Made by a program: the position numbers and the translations under genes. From Myxococcales bacterium (GTDB taxonomy: Bacteria; Myxococcota; Myxococcia; Myxococcales; Anaeromyxobacteraceae): a stretch of 64,000 bases of DNA. Below the pieces are notes generated by a model. It saw nothing but the letters and a program-made list of their open reading frames with translations, had not been told where the DNA came from and did not search any database. The stretch is taken from NCBI GenBank assembly GCA_021806645.1, contig JAJZQX010000002.1, positions 186,001-250,000 on the forward strand. The letters run 5' to 3'. Shown piece after piece: positions 32,375-41,432 of the stretch; position 1 is the stretch's first letter; every line of letters starts with the position of its first letter.

Positions 32375-35300
32375 ATGATCGCCCCGACCCTCGCGCTCGC
32401 CGCCGTGCTCGCCGCGGCGGCGCCCTTGCCGCCCGGCGCGCGCCCCCCCCCGAGGAGCCGCGACCTCGCCGCCGAGCTGCACGCCGCCGCCATCCTCGCG
32501 CTCGACCGTGATCACGGTCCGCGCGCCGTGGTGGCGCTGGCCGAGCTGCGGGCGCTGGCCGATCAGGTTCCGGACCGGACCAGGGGGATCCAGGCCCTGG
32601 CGCGACTGCTCGACGATCCGGGTTCGGACCCCGAGATCCGGGCGCTGGCGCGAGCGCAACTGGCGCGGGAAGAGCGGGCCCGCGGCAACCTGCGGCGCGC
32701 CGCCGCCGAGGTCGGCAGGCTCGGCGCCGTCGCCCGCTGGCTGGTGATCGGTCCGTTCGACGACGATGGGAAGAACGCGCTCGACCGCGCCGAACCACCC
32801 GAGCAGCGGCTCGACCCGCGGGCCCAGGTGCCGGGAAAAGGGAGGCAGGTGGGCTGGCGCCCGCTCCCGGCCGAGGCGGTGGTGGACGGCGAGGTGGCGC
32901 TCGGGGCCGTGCTGCGCCCCCCCGAGCACGTGGCGGCCTACGCGCTGGCGGTGGTGGACAGCCCCCGCGACCAGCCAGCCCGGCTCTGGTTCGGCGCCAG
33001 CGGGCGTAGCAAGGTCTGGGTGAACGGCGTGCTGGCGCTGGAGGACCGGATCGACCACCCGGCACGGTTCGACCAGCATGGCGCGCTGGTCTGGTTGAGG
33101 GCGGGGCCCAACCGCCTGCTGGTGAAGCTGGCCCACGACACCGGCTGGATGGGCTTCGCGCTCAGGCTGGCCGACGGGAGCGGCGACGGGCTCCAGCTCA
33201 CGGAGCGGGAGCCGGCCGCAGTGCAGGCGGTGTTACCCGCGCTGCCGGCGCCCGGTCCGGCCCCGCGGCCGCTCCCGGGGCTGGTGGAGCGGCTGGCGAG
33301 GCAGGCCGCCGCCCTCTCCCGAGGCGCCGGTGAGCGGACTCGACGGGCCTACGCCGAGGCGCTGCGGGCCCAGGTGGCGGCGCTGGCGCTGCGCCGCTCC
33401 TTCGAGCCGCGTTCGGGGGAGCCGGCGGTGGTGGCGCGCCGCATGGTCGAGGCGGCGCCGCGCTGGCTGGACGGTCGGCTCGCGGCGGCGGCGCAGGAGG
33501 AAGACGGCAATCGCCGGCTCGAGCAGCTGCACGCGGCCGAGGCGCTGGAGCCGGGGGAGCCCCGCGTGCAGCGGCTGCTGGCCGAAGAGCTGCTCCGGCT
33601 GGACCGGCCACATGAGGCGGTCCGGGTCGCGGAGCGGGCGGTGGCGGCGGCGCCGGGCTGGGTGGAGGCCCGCCTCACGCTGGCGGAGGCCCGCGAGCGG
33701 GCCGGGTCCTGGGCGCGGGCCCGGGTGGAGCGGCGCGAACTCGGCGACCTGGTGCCGAACACCGCTCCGGCGCTCGAGGCGGCCGCCTCGGCGGCCGCGG
33801 AGGACGGCCAGCCGCGCCGCGCCGCCGGGCTGATGCGGACGGCCGTCGCGCTGGCCTTCGACCTGCCGGCGCCCCGCGCCCGCCTCACCGCGCTGCTCCT
33901 CCAGCTTGGCGACGTGGCCGGCGCGGTGGCGATGCTCCAGGAGGCGCTGCGGCTCGACCCCGGGGACGCCTCGATCCGGCTTCGCCTGGCCGACCTGCTG
34001 GCGGCCAGCGGGCGCGGCGCGGAGGCCGAGGCCCAGTTCGAGACGGCGCTGGAGATCTGCCCGGAGGACGCCGAGAGCTGGGAACGGCGGGGGCGCGCGC
34101 GGCTGAGGGCGGGACGGCGCGGCGAGGCGCTGGCCGACCTGAGCCGCTCGCTCGAGCTTCGCCCCCAGCAGCCGGCGCTCAGGGTGCTGGTGCAGAGCCT
34201 CGAGCCGGAGCGCGAGCCGTTCGAGACGCCGTACGCCGCCGACGCCGCGGCGCTGGCGCGCCAACCGGTGAAGGCCGAGCCGGGCGACGACCTGGTGGTG
34301 CTGGCCGACCTGGAGGTGGTCCGGGTGCAACCGACCGGCCTAGCCTCCCGGTACCGGCAGGCCGTGATCGAGGTGCTGACGGCGCGCGGCGTGGACGAGG
34401 CGCGCCGGCAGTCGATGAGCTTCACGCCGGGCCGGCAGGAGCTGCGGGTGGAGCGGGGACGGATCCACAGGCCGGACGGGACGGTGGTGGAGGCCTGGGA
34501 GGAGAGCGAGACCAGCGCCAGCGAGCCCTGGTACCGGATGTACTACGACACCCATGTCCGGACGCTCACCTTCGCCGCGCTCCAGCCCGGCGACGTGCTG
34601 GAGGTGGCCTGGCGGCTCGACGACGTGGCCGAGGCCAACCTGCTGGCCGACTCGTTCAACGACCTCACGCCCATCGACGGCGGGCCGGCGCGGCGCCGCT
34701 TCGACTACGTGCTCCTCATGCCGGCGGGGCGAGCCATCCACGCCAACCAGCCGCCCGGCGTGGCCCACACCGAGCGGTCGCTCCCCGGCGGGCTCACCGA
34801 GCACCGCTGGACCGCCACCGACATCCCTCGCTTCGTCGGCGAGCCCCGACTGCCGGGCTGGGCCGAGCTCTTCCGCTTCCTCCACGTCTCCACCTTCGAG
34901 AGCTGGGACGAGGTGAACCGGTACTACTGGGGGCTGGTGAAGGAGCAGCTCCGGCCCGGCGTCGAGCTCAGGGCGCTGGCGCGCGGGCTGGCCGAGGAGG
35001 CGCTGCGGGCTCGCGGGCTGCCGCCGGCCCTCCCTCCCGGCGGCGGCGAGGCGCTGGAGCCGGGCGCGCGGCGCGCCGTGGTGGCCGCCCTCCACGCCTT
35101 CGTGGTGACTCAGACCCGGTACGTGGCGCTGGAGTTCGGCATCCACGGCTACAAGCCGTACGCCGTGGACCAGGTCTTCGAGCGCCGCTTCGGCGACTGC
35201 AAGGACAAGGCTTCGCTCACCTACGCGCTGCTCGCCTCGGTCGGGATCGAGTCGCGGCTGGTGCTGCTGCGGATGAGCCAGCTCGGTGCCGTCCCCGACG

Positions 35301-36148
35301 CGCCGGCGTCGCTGGCGGTCTTCAACCACGCCATCCTGCGCGTCCCCTCGCTCGATCTCTGGCTCGACGGGACCGCGGACCACAGCGGCACCGGCGATGT
35401 GCCCAGCGCGGACCGCGGCGCCACGGTGCTGGTCGTCAACCCGGCCGGCCCCCCCAGCTTCGGCCGGCTGCCCCTGGCCCTTCCGGAAGAGAACCGCTCC
35501 GAGACCGCCATGACCTTCCAGCTCGCGGCCGACGGCTCGGCCACGGTGGAGGCGACCTACCAGCAGGCCGGGGCGAGGGCGCCGGCGCTGCGCCGCGCCT
35601 ACCAGTCCGAGGCCGACCGGAAGCCGTCGCTGGAGCGATCGCTGGGGCAGATCTACCCGGGGCTGCGGGTGGAGCAGGTGGCCTTCGAGGACCTGACCCG
35701 GCTCGAGGAGCCGGTCCGGCAGCGGTACGCGGCCAGCGTCCCGCGCTTCGCCCGCCTCGACGGAGGCGCGCTCACCTTCTCCCCGTTCGGCGAGCCGCCC
35801 AGCATGAGCAACGGGTGGGCGTCGCTCTCGGCGCGGCGCCATCCGCTCCAGCTCGAGGATCCCGCCACCAGCCACGCCACCTACCGGGTGGTGCTGCCGC
35901 CCGGGGCGGCGGCGGCCGAGCTGCCTTCGCCCGCCTCGTCCGACGGCCCACACCTGGCCTGGGCGCTGCGCTACCAGGCCGAGGCCGGCCTGGTGACGGC
36001 CGAGTTCACCATGACCTGGAAGAGCGCTCGAGTTCCGGTGGCCGACTACCGGGCCTTCCGGGACCAGCTCATAGCGCTCGACCGGGCGGTGGCGCGGCGG
36101 GTGACGGTCCGCCCGGCGCCCGGCGGCGCGGCGGGAGGCACCCCATGA
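32375..36148 (+). CDS. Exported TPR/DUF3857/transglutaminase-core protein (catalytic triad intact)
   Basis: A 1257-residue protein with an N-terminal signal (MIAPTLALAAVLAAAAPLPPG). A sugar-binding-like beta domain follows around residues 120-275 (RWLVIGPFDDDGKNALD, VWVNGVLALEDRID), then helical TPR repeats at about 390-620 (AVAMLQEALRLDPGDASIRLRLADLLAASGR), a DUF3857 domain from about 640, and a transglutaminase core. The triad is complete: Cys942 in FGDCKDKASLTYALL, His985 in VFNHAILRV and Asp998 in LWLDGTADH. It probably acts as a periplasmic transamidase or peptidase-like enzyme on an unknown substrate. Its stop overlaps the start of a paralogue (ATGA). Confidence 0.85.
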   Translation: MIAPTLALAAVLAAAAPLPPGARPPPRSRDLAAELHAAAILALDRDHGPRAVVALAELRALADQVPDRTRGIQALARLLDDPGSDPEIRALARAQLAREERARGNLRRAAAEVGRLGAVARWLVIGPFDDDGKNALDRAEPPEQRLDPRAQVPGKGRQVGWRPLPAEAVVDGEVALGAVLRPPEHVAAYALAVVDSPRDQPARLWFGASGRSKVWVNGVLALEDRIDHPARFDQHGALVWLRAGPNRLLVKLAHDTGWMGFALRLADGSGDGLQLTEREPAAVQAVLPALPAPGPAPRPLPGLVERLARQAAALSRGAGERTRRAYAEALRAQVAALALRRSFEPRSGEPAVVARRMVEAAPRWLDGRLAAAAQEEDGNRRLEQLHAAEALEPGEPRVQRLLAEELLRLDRPHEAVRVAERAVAAAPGWVEARLTLAEARERAGSWARARVERRELGDLVPNTAPALEAAASAAAEDGQPRRAAGLMRTAVALAFDLPAPRARLTALLLQLGDVAGAVAMLQEALRLDPGDASIRLRLADLLAASGRGAEAEAQFETALEICPEDAESWERRGRARLRAGRRGEALADLSRSLELRPQQPALRVLVQSLEPEREPFETPYAADAAALARQPVKAEPGDDLVVLADLEVVRVQPTGLASRYRQAVIEVLTARGVDEARRQSMSFTPGRQELRVERGRIHRPDGTVVEAWEESETSASEPWYRMYYDTHVRTLTFAALQPGDVLEVAWRLDDVAEANLLADSFNDLTPIDGGPARRRFDYVLLMPAGRAIHANQPPGVAHTERSLPGGLTEHRWTATDIPRFVGEPRLPGWAELFRFLHVSTFESWDEVNRYYWGLVKEQLRPGVELRALARGLAEEALRARGLPPALPPGGGEALEPGARRAVVAALHAFVVTQTRYVALEFGIHGYKPYAVDQVFERRFGDCKDKASLTYALLASVGIESRLVLLRMSQLGAVPDAPASLAVFNHAILRVPSLDLWLDGTADHSGTGDVPSADRGATVLVVNPAGPPSFGRLPLALPEENRSETAMTFQLAADGSATVEATYQQAGARAPALRRAYQSEADRKPSLERSLGQIYPGLRVEQVAFEDLTRLEEPVRQRYAASVPRFARLDGGALTFSPFGEPPSMSNGWASLSARRHPLQLEDPATSHATYRVVLPPGAAAAELPSPASSDGPHLAWALRYQAEAGLVTAEFTMTWKSARVPVADYRAFRDQLIALDRAVARRVTVRPAPGGAAGGTP

Positions 36149-39100
36149 GGCCGGGCCGGATCGCCCCGCTGCTGCTCCTGGTCACCGCCTGCGCCGGTCC
36201 CGCCGGGCTGGCCGGCGCCGGGAGCGGCCCCTCGATGGCGACGCGGCGGGCGCTCGACGCCTGGCTGACGGGCGGCGATGCCGGCGCGGCGCGCGGCCAG
36301 CTGGACGCCCTGGCGGCCGCACGCCCGGGCGACCCGTGGACCCGGTTCGGCGCCGCGCTGATGGCCGAGCGGGCGCTGCGGCCCGAGCGGGCGGTGGGCC
36401 ACCTGGCCGCGCTGGTGGAGGCCAGCCCGGACCATCCGCTGGCGCTGGTGGCGCTGCGCGAGCTGGGGCGGCTGGCGTTCGATCTCCCCGAGCTGGCGCC
36501 GGCGGTCGAGCGCTCGCTGGCCGGGTTGCGGCCGCGCGCGCCGCTCCAGGGGTTGGCCGCCTACCGGGCTCGGGTGGCGCGCATCGCGGCGGCGGAGCAG
36601 CTTGGCGACTGGGAGAAGGTGGCCTCGCTCCGGGCCGAGAACGGCGCCGTCACCCGCTGGACGGTGGCGGGCCCATTCGGCGACTTCGCCGCGCTCGACC
36701 TCGACCATCCCTTCCCGCCCGAGGAGGGGCGGCTGCCGGAGTCGGTGGCCGGCCCGCTGCTGGGGCCGGCGCGGCCGACCCGTCCGCTGGAGGTTCCGTC
36801 CGGCCGCGTGACGCTGGAGGGCGAGCCGTTCGACGGCGCCTTCCACTACCTCGCCGCCGACGTGAAGGTGCTGGAAGGCGGCGCCCACCTCGCCATGCTC
36901 CGCTCCGACGGCCCCTTCCGCGCCTGGCTCGACGGCGCGCCGCTGGCGGAGCGGCGCGGCTGGACCGGCCTGGAGCCGGGACAGCTCTTCGTCGCCGTGA
37001 CGCTCACGCCCGGGTCACATCAGCTCCTGGTGAAGCTGGGGCGGGAGGCCGGCGTGCCGACCTTCATGGTCAACCTGGTCCGGGCCGACGGCCGGCCGGC
37101 GCGGCTGCTGGCCCGGCCGCGACCGCCGGGGGCGCTCCTCGCCGTCCGGCCCGGCCCGGTTCCGGCGCCGGCGTGGGAGCCGGGCCAGCTGGCCAGTGCC
37201 CTCGAGGAGGCGGGGCGGGCCACCGCGCTCTTCCTGGCCGCCGCCGACGCCGTGAACGACGTCGAGGTGGCCAAGGCCCTCGCCGAGGAGGGGCTGGCGG
37301 TGGCCCCCCGCTCCGCCCCGCTGCTGGCGCTGCGTGCCCTGCTCCATGTCGCCGACTCCTCGCTCGACCGGCAGGCGCGCCAGGGGCGCGCCGAGGAGGC
37401 GCTGCGGCGGGCGCTGGCCGCCGACCCCGGCGACGGCCCGGCCCGGCTCGAGCTGGCCTCGCTGCTGCTGGCGGTGGAGCGCCCCGCCGACGCGCAGCAG
37501 GTCATGGCCGGCTTGCCAGGGCCGCTGGCGGAGCGAGGGCTGGCGCTGCTGGCGCGGGCCAGGGTGGCCAAGGCCCGGGATCAGTCCGAGGCGGCCGAGG
37601 CGCTGGCCGAGCGGGCGCTCGCCGCGGGGGCGCGCTGCGGCGCCACCCCGCTGCTGCTCGAGCTCGCGGTCCAGCGCGACGACGTGGCGCGCCAGGACCG
37701 GCTGGTGGAGGAAGGGCGGACCTGTTCGGGTGGGCGGGAGCGGCTGGCCCGGTACCGGATGCGGCGCGGAGAACCGGCCGGGGCGCTGGAGCTGCTGGAG
37801 CCGCTCTTCCGGTGGCGCCCGAGCGAGACGCGGATCGGGTTGAGGGTGGCGCAGGCGCGGCGGGCCGCCGGCGACGCGCCGGGCGCGCTGGCGCTCCTGC
37901 GAGCCCTCCGCGACACCTGGCCGCGCGACGGTTCGCTGGCGCGGGCCATGGCCGACCAGCTCGAGCTCGACGGCGACCGGGCCGGCGCCCGCGCCGCGCG
38001 CGAGGAGGCGCTCCGGCTCGACGGCGCCGACCTCTCGACGCGCCGGCTGCTGGCGCTCGAGGACGGGCGCGAGGCGCTGGACGACCTGGCGGTCGATGCC
38101 GCGCCGGTGCTGCGGGCCTACCGGGCGGCGGCGCCCATGGAGACCGGCTCGGCGGTGCTGGTCCTCGACGCGGCGGCGGTGGAGTTCCACCCCGGGGGGG
38201 GCTCGACCGAGCGGGTCCACCAGGTGGTCCGGCTCCTCGACCAGCAGGCGGTCGGCCGCTACGGCGAGGTGGTGCCGCCGGAGGACGCCCAGCTGCTCCG
38301 GCTCCGGACCATCAAGGCCGACGGCCGCGTGGTGGAGCCTGACCTGGGCGACGCCAAGGGGAGCCACTCGCTCTCCAACCTGGAGCCGGGCGACTTCTTC
38401 GAGCTGGAGTACCTGCGCGCCAACCGGCCGCCGCGCCCGGTGCCGCCGGTGGGGGCGGCCCCCTTCTACCTGGCCGAGCTGGGCGAGCGGATCTTCTTCT
38501 CCAGCTACGCGGCCAGCGCGCCGCGTGGCTTCGGGCTGGAGGCCGAGGTCCGCCGGCTGGACGCGCCGGCGGCCGCAACCGTCGCGGGCGATCGCGAGCT
38601 GGTCCGGGTGGAGCGGCGCGACGTCGCGAGGGTGCAGCCCGAGCCGCACTCGCCGCCGGCCCCGGAGTGGCTCCCCTTCATCCAGGTCGGCGTGGGCGAC
38701 GGCGTCGAGCCGGCGCAGCTGCGGCGGGCCAACGCCATGGCCGGCCTGCTCCGCTCCACCGTCGAGCTGCGCGCGCTGGCTGCCCAGCTGAAGGGGCGCG
38801 CGGGGGCCGGCGCCACGCCAGAGGCGCTGGCCCGGGCGGCCTGGGAGGAGACGCGGTTCCGGCTCCCCGGCGCGGCCGACATGAGCCTCGCCCCGGCCAG
38901 CGTCATCCTCTCCCGCGGCCGCGGAAACCGGCTGGTGCTCATGGCGGCGCTGCTCGACTCGCTCGGCGTGGCGTCGCGCTTCGCGCTGGTGAAGCCGTTC
39001 GACGCCAACCAGGAGACCTACCGCTTCGGCCGCGAGGAGGCCTGGGCGGCGCTGCTGCTGCGGGTGGCGCTCCCGGGCGGACCGGCCTGGCTCGACGGCG

Positions 39101-39867
39101 CCGGCCGGCAGGTCCCGTTCGGCGCGCTGCAGGAGCGGCTGCGGGACCGGGAGGCGCTCATCCTGCCCCGGCCGGGCGAGGCGCCGACCCGGGACCGGAC
39201 GCCGGCCTCCGTGCCCATCCGCGAGGGGAGGGAGAGCGAGTACCTGGTGCGGCTCGCGGCCGACGGCTCGGCCGAGCTCACCGGGACCGAGAGGTTCTCC
39301 GGCGTGATCGGCGCCGCCGCCAAGGAGCTCTTCTCGCGCGCCGATCCCACGCAGCAGCGCCAGGCCGTCGAGCTGCTCTACGCCGGCTCCGTGAACGGCC
39401 TGTCGATCGCCGAGGTGGCGCTCGACGGCCTGGACGAGCCCGGCCGGCCGCTCGCCATCCGCTGGCGCGGCCGGGCCCCTTCGCTGGCCCGGGCGAGCGG
39501 CGAGGGGCTGCAGCTCGAATGGCTTGGGCCGCCGGCGCAGCTGGCCAGGCGGTTCGCCACCGTCTCCTCGCGCACCTCGCCCCTCCTCATCGACGAGCTG
39601 CTGGGCCAAAAGACCAGCGGGAAGGTGATCCCGCCGGAGGGGTTCGCCGCCCCCGCGGCGGCGCCCGACCAGATCGACTCGCCGTTCGGCCGCTACCAGC
39701 GGCGCGAGCGGAACGAGGGTGGGGCGCTGCTCTGGGAGGAGGAGCTGGTGGTGCCGCTGGCGCGCATCTCGCCGGCCGGCTTCCCGGCCTTCGCCGCCTT
39801 CGCGGCCGCGGTGGACGCCGCGCAGGCCCGGAGCCTGGCGGTGGTCCCGACACCGGCGCGGCAATAG
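36145..39867 (+). CDS. Lipoprotein paralogue of the preceding gene with a degenerate transglutaminase core
   Basis: A 1240-residue protein with a lipoprotein signal (MRPGRIAPLLLLVTAC, Cys16). The layout matches its neighbour: helical repeats, a beta domain (RWTVAGPFGDFAALDLDHPF), TPRs and a DUF3857-like domain from about residue 660 (VLVLDAAAVEFHPGGG). In the transglutaminase-like part the catalytic Cys position is Arg926 (SRGRGNRLVLMAALLDSLG) and the His position appears to be Ala (EAWAALLLRVALPGG). Only the Asp in AWLDG remains. It is therefore probably not an enzyme but may pair with the intact paralogue. The ATGA overlap implies coupled, similar-level synthesis. Confidence 0.82.
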   Translation: MRPGRIAPLLLLVTACAGPAGLAGAGSGPSMATRRALDAWLTGGDAGAARGQLDALAAARPGDPWTRFGAALMAERALRPERAVGHLAALVEASPDHPLALVALRELGRLAFDLPELAPAVERSLAGLRPRAPLQGLAAYRARVARIAAAEQLGDWEKVASLRAENGAVTRWTVAGPFGDFAALDLDHPFPPEEGRLPESVAGPLLGPARPTRPLEVPSGRVTLEGEPFDGAFHYLAADVKVLEGGAHLAMLRSDGPFRAWLDGAPLAERRGWTGLEPGQLFVAVTLTPGSHQLLVKLGREAGVPTFMVNLVRADGRPARLLARPRPPGALLAVRPGPVPAPAWEPGQLASALEEAGRATALFLAAADAVNDVEVAKALAEEGLAVAPRSAPLLALRALLHVADSSLDRQARQGRAEEALRRALAADPGDGPARLELASLLLAVERPADAQQVMAGLPGPLAERGLALLARARVAKARDQSEAAEALAERALAAGARCGATPLLLELAVQRDDVARQDRLVEEGRTCSGGRERLARYRMRRGEPAGALELLEPLFRWRPSETRIGLRVAQARRAAGDAPGALALLRALRDTWPRDGSLARAMADQLELDGDRAGARAAREEALRLDGADLSTRRLLALEDGREALDDLAVDAAPVLRAYRAAAPMETGSAVLVLDAAAVEFHPGGGSTERVHQVVRLLDQQAVGRYGEVVPPEDAQLLRLRTIKADGRVVEPDLGDAKGSHSLSNLEPGDFFELEYLRANRPPRPVPPVGAAPFYLAELGERIFFSSYAASAPRGFGLEAEVRRLDAPAAATVAGDRELVRVERRDVARVQPEPHSPPAPEWLPFIQVGVGDGVEPAQLRRANAMAGLLRSTVELRALAAQLKGRAGAGATPEALARAAWEETRFRLPGAADMSLAPASVILSRGRGNRLVLMAALLDSLGVASRFALVKPFDANQETYRFGREEAWAALLLRVALPGGPAWLDGAGRQVPFGALQERLRDREALILPRPGEAPTRDRTPASVPIREGRESEYLVRLAADGSAELTGTERFSGVIGAAAKELFSRADPTQQRQAVELLYAGSVNGLSIAEVALDGLDEPGRPLAIRWRGRAPSLARASGEGLQLEWLGPPAQLARRFATVSSRTSPLLIDELLGQKTSGKVIPPEGFAAPAAAPDQIDSPFGRYQRRERNEGGALLWEEELVVPLARISPAGFPAFAAFAAAVDAAQARSLAVVPTPARQ

Positions 39868-39884
39868 GGCGAGGCGCCGCGAGC

Positions 39885-39986
39885 CTATGCCGCCGCCGCC
39901 TTCGGGTTCGGGCCGTACTGGTTCGGGGTCGCCTGCCCCTCCTGGACCGCGAACACGATCAACACGAAGGCGCCGGGGATTGCAGA
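39885..39986 (-). pseudogene. C-terminal fragment of a DUF805 family membrane protein
   Basis: A 33-codon frame reads SAIPGAFVLIVFAVQEGQ then ATPNQYGPNPKAAAA and stops. The last transmembrane stretch followed by an acidic residue and the PNQYGPNPK tail is the usual end of DUF805 proteins (about 110-150 residues). The frame is closed by a TGA upstream and no start codon is present, so this is a remnant. Confidence 0.5.
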
Positions 39987-40184
39987 TCACGACCGGTCCC
40001 ACAACCTGGAAGGCCCGGCCGCTGAAGGCCAGGAGGCCCTGGAGGCCCTGACCGAGAGTCTTGGGGGAAGGCGAGCCCGTCCGGGCCCGCCCTCCCCAGC
40101 CTGGACCTCCGCCCGGGCGGCGAGTTGCACGACTCCATGACCGCCACCGCGCCGCCACGGATCGCGTTCACGAAGGAGGCCGGC

Positions 40185-40274
40185 ATGCCGCTCATGCACG
40201 AGGCGACGATCGTCTACCACGAGGTCACCCCACGGAGGCGCCTCGCCTACGATCACCTGGCCGACTTCACCGGC
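40185..40274 (+). pseudogene. Possible SRPBCC/AHSA1-like domain fragment
   Basis: The frame from ATG 40185 gives MPLMHEATIVYHEVTPRRR and LAYDHLADF. This resembles the strand pair (Y.EV.P..RL.Y.H) in the middle of AHSA1-type SRPBCC domains. Nothing like the rest of the domain is present, and the frame continues into antisense hemW. The match is short, so the assignment is tentative. Confidence 0.35.
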
Positions 40275-41414
40275 TCAGCCGAACAGCCGCTCCGCCACCG
40301 CGCTCTCCAGGTCGAGCCCCCGGCTGGTGAGCACCAGCCGGCCGCCGCGCACCACCGCCAGCCGCCGCCGCCGGAGCTCGGCCACCTCGCCGGCCCGCGA
40401 CGGGTGGACGAGCTCGAGCGGGATGCCGCGCGCCGTCCGCAGGCCGAGCATGAGCCGCTCGTTCCGATCGGCGGTGGCGTCGAAGCGGTCTTCCTCGCCG
40501 GTGGGTAGCCGACCGGCCTCCACCGCCGCCAGCCAGGCCTCGGCGTCGCGCAGGTTCTGCCAGCGGACGCCGCCCACGGGGCCGCGCAGGCAGCCGGCCG
40601 CCCCGGCGCCCAGCCCGAGGTAGCTCTCCCCGTCCCAGTAGAGCTGGTTGTGGCGCGACTCGCGCCCCGGGCGGGCGAAGTTGGAGAGCTCGTAGCGCCG
40701 CAGCCCGGCGGCTCGCAGCGCGACGCGGGCGGCGCGGGCCTGCGCCAGCGCCTCGTCGTCGCCGGGGAAGACCAGCCGGCCGGTGCGGGCGGCGCGGGCC
40801 AGCGGCACCTCCTCCGCCATCACCTCGGGGTCGAGCGTGAGGCCGTAGGCGGAGACGTGGACGGCGCCGCAGGCCACGGCGCGGGTCGCGTCGGCGGCGG
40901 CGATGGCCACCGAGGAGCGGCGCCCCGCCTGGATCAGGTCCACGCTGACGTTGGGGATCACGGCGGCGGCGGTGGCGATGGCGCGGGCCGCCGTCTCGCC
41001 GTCGTGGCGCCGCCCCAGCTGGGCCAGCACGCCCGGGTCGAACGACTGCACGCCGATGGAGACCCGGTTGACGCCGGCCTCCCGCCACGCCAGCAGGCGC
41101 GCCCGGTCGCACGACTCCGGGTTGGCCTCGATGGTCACCTCGGCGCCGGCCCGCAACCGGCACCGCTCGCCGATCCCGGCCACCACCGCCGCCACCTCGG
41201 CGGGCGCCCAGCGCGACGGCGTGCCGCCGCCGAGGTAGAGGCTGACGCCCTCGAACGGCTCGAACGGCGCGGCCCGCAGCGCCAGCTCCGCCAGCACGCC
41301 CCTGGCGTACCGGCCACCGGCCGGCACCGGCCGCGTCGTCACCGCGAAGTCGCAGTACGGGCAGCGGTGGGCGCAGTAGGGGAAGTGGACGTAGACGCCG
41401 TATGGGCGTGGCAT
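40275..41414 (-). CDS. hemW: Radical SAM protein HemW (haem chaperone, HemN-like)
   Basis: A 379-residue radical SAM protein. The cluster motif CAHRCPYC (residues 14-21) is followed by SLYLGGGTPSRWAP, EVTIEANPES and VNRVSIGVQSFDPGVLAQLGRRHD. RYELSNFARPGRESRHNQLYWDGESYLGLGAGAAG is the HemW/HemN hallmark. HemW lacks the extra N-terminal residues that true coproporphyrinogen dehydrogenase HemN needs, so a haem-trafficking role is more likely than oxidation of coproporphyrinogen. The length is normal. Confidence 0.9.
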   Translation of the reverse strand: MPRPYGVYVHFPYCAHRCPYCDFAVTTRPVPAGGRYARGVLAELALRAAPFEPFEGVSLYLGGGTPSRWAPAEVAAVVAGIGERCRLRAGAEVTIEANPESCDRARLLAWREAGVNRVSIGVQSFDPGVLAQLGRRHDGETAARAIATAAAVIPNVSVDLIQAGRRSSVAIAAADATRAVACGAVHVSAYGLTLDPEVMAEEVPLARAARTGRLVFPGDDEALAQARAARVALRAAGLRRYELSNFARPGRESRHNQLYWDGESYLGLGAGAAGCLRGPVGGVRWQNLRDAEAWLAAVEAGRLPTGEEDRFDATADRNERLMLGLRTARGIPLELVHPSRAGEVAELRRRRLAVVRGGRLVLTSRGLDLESAVAERLFG

Positions 41415-41432
41415 GGTCGGGTCCCGGCGGCG

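Larger units (their letters stand above)
39868..40274. other. 407-base debris region between two genes
   Basis: It holds no complete gene. The minus strand carries the tail of a DUF805-like protein (39885-39986). The plus strand carries a short SRPBCC/AHSA1-like segment (from 40185) that runs into the end of hemW. Between them I see nothing recognisable. Confidence 0.5.

Noticed and set aside
40275-41414. Oxygen-independent coproporphyrinogen oxidase HemN
   Set aside because: The short N-terminus and overall length fit HemW, the haem chaperone branch, rather than true HemN.
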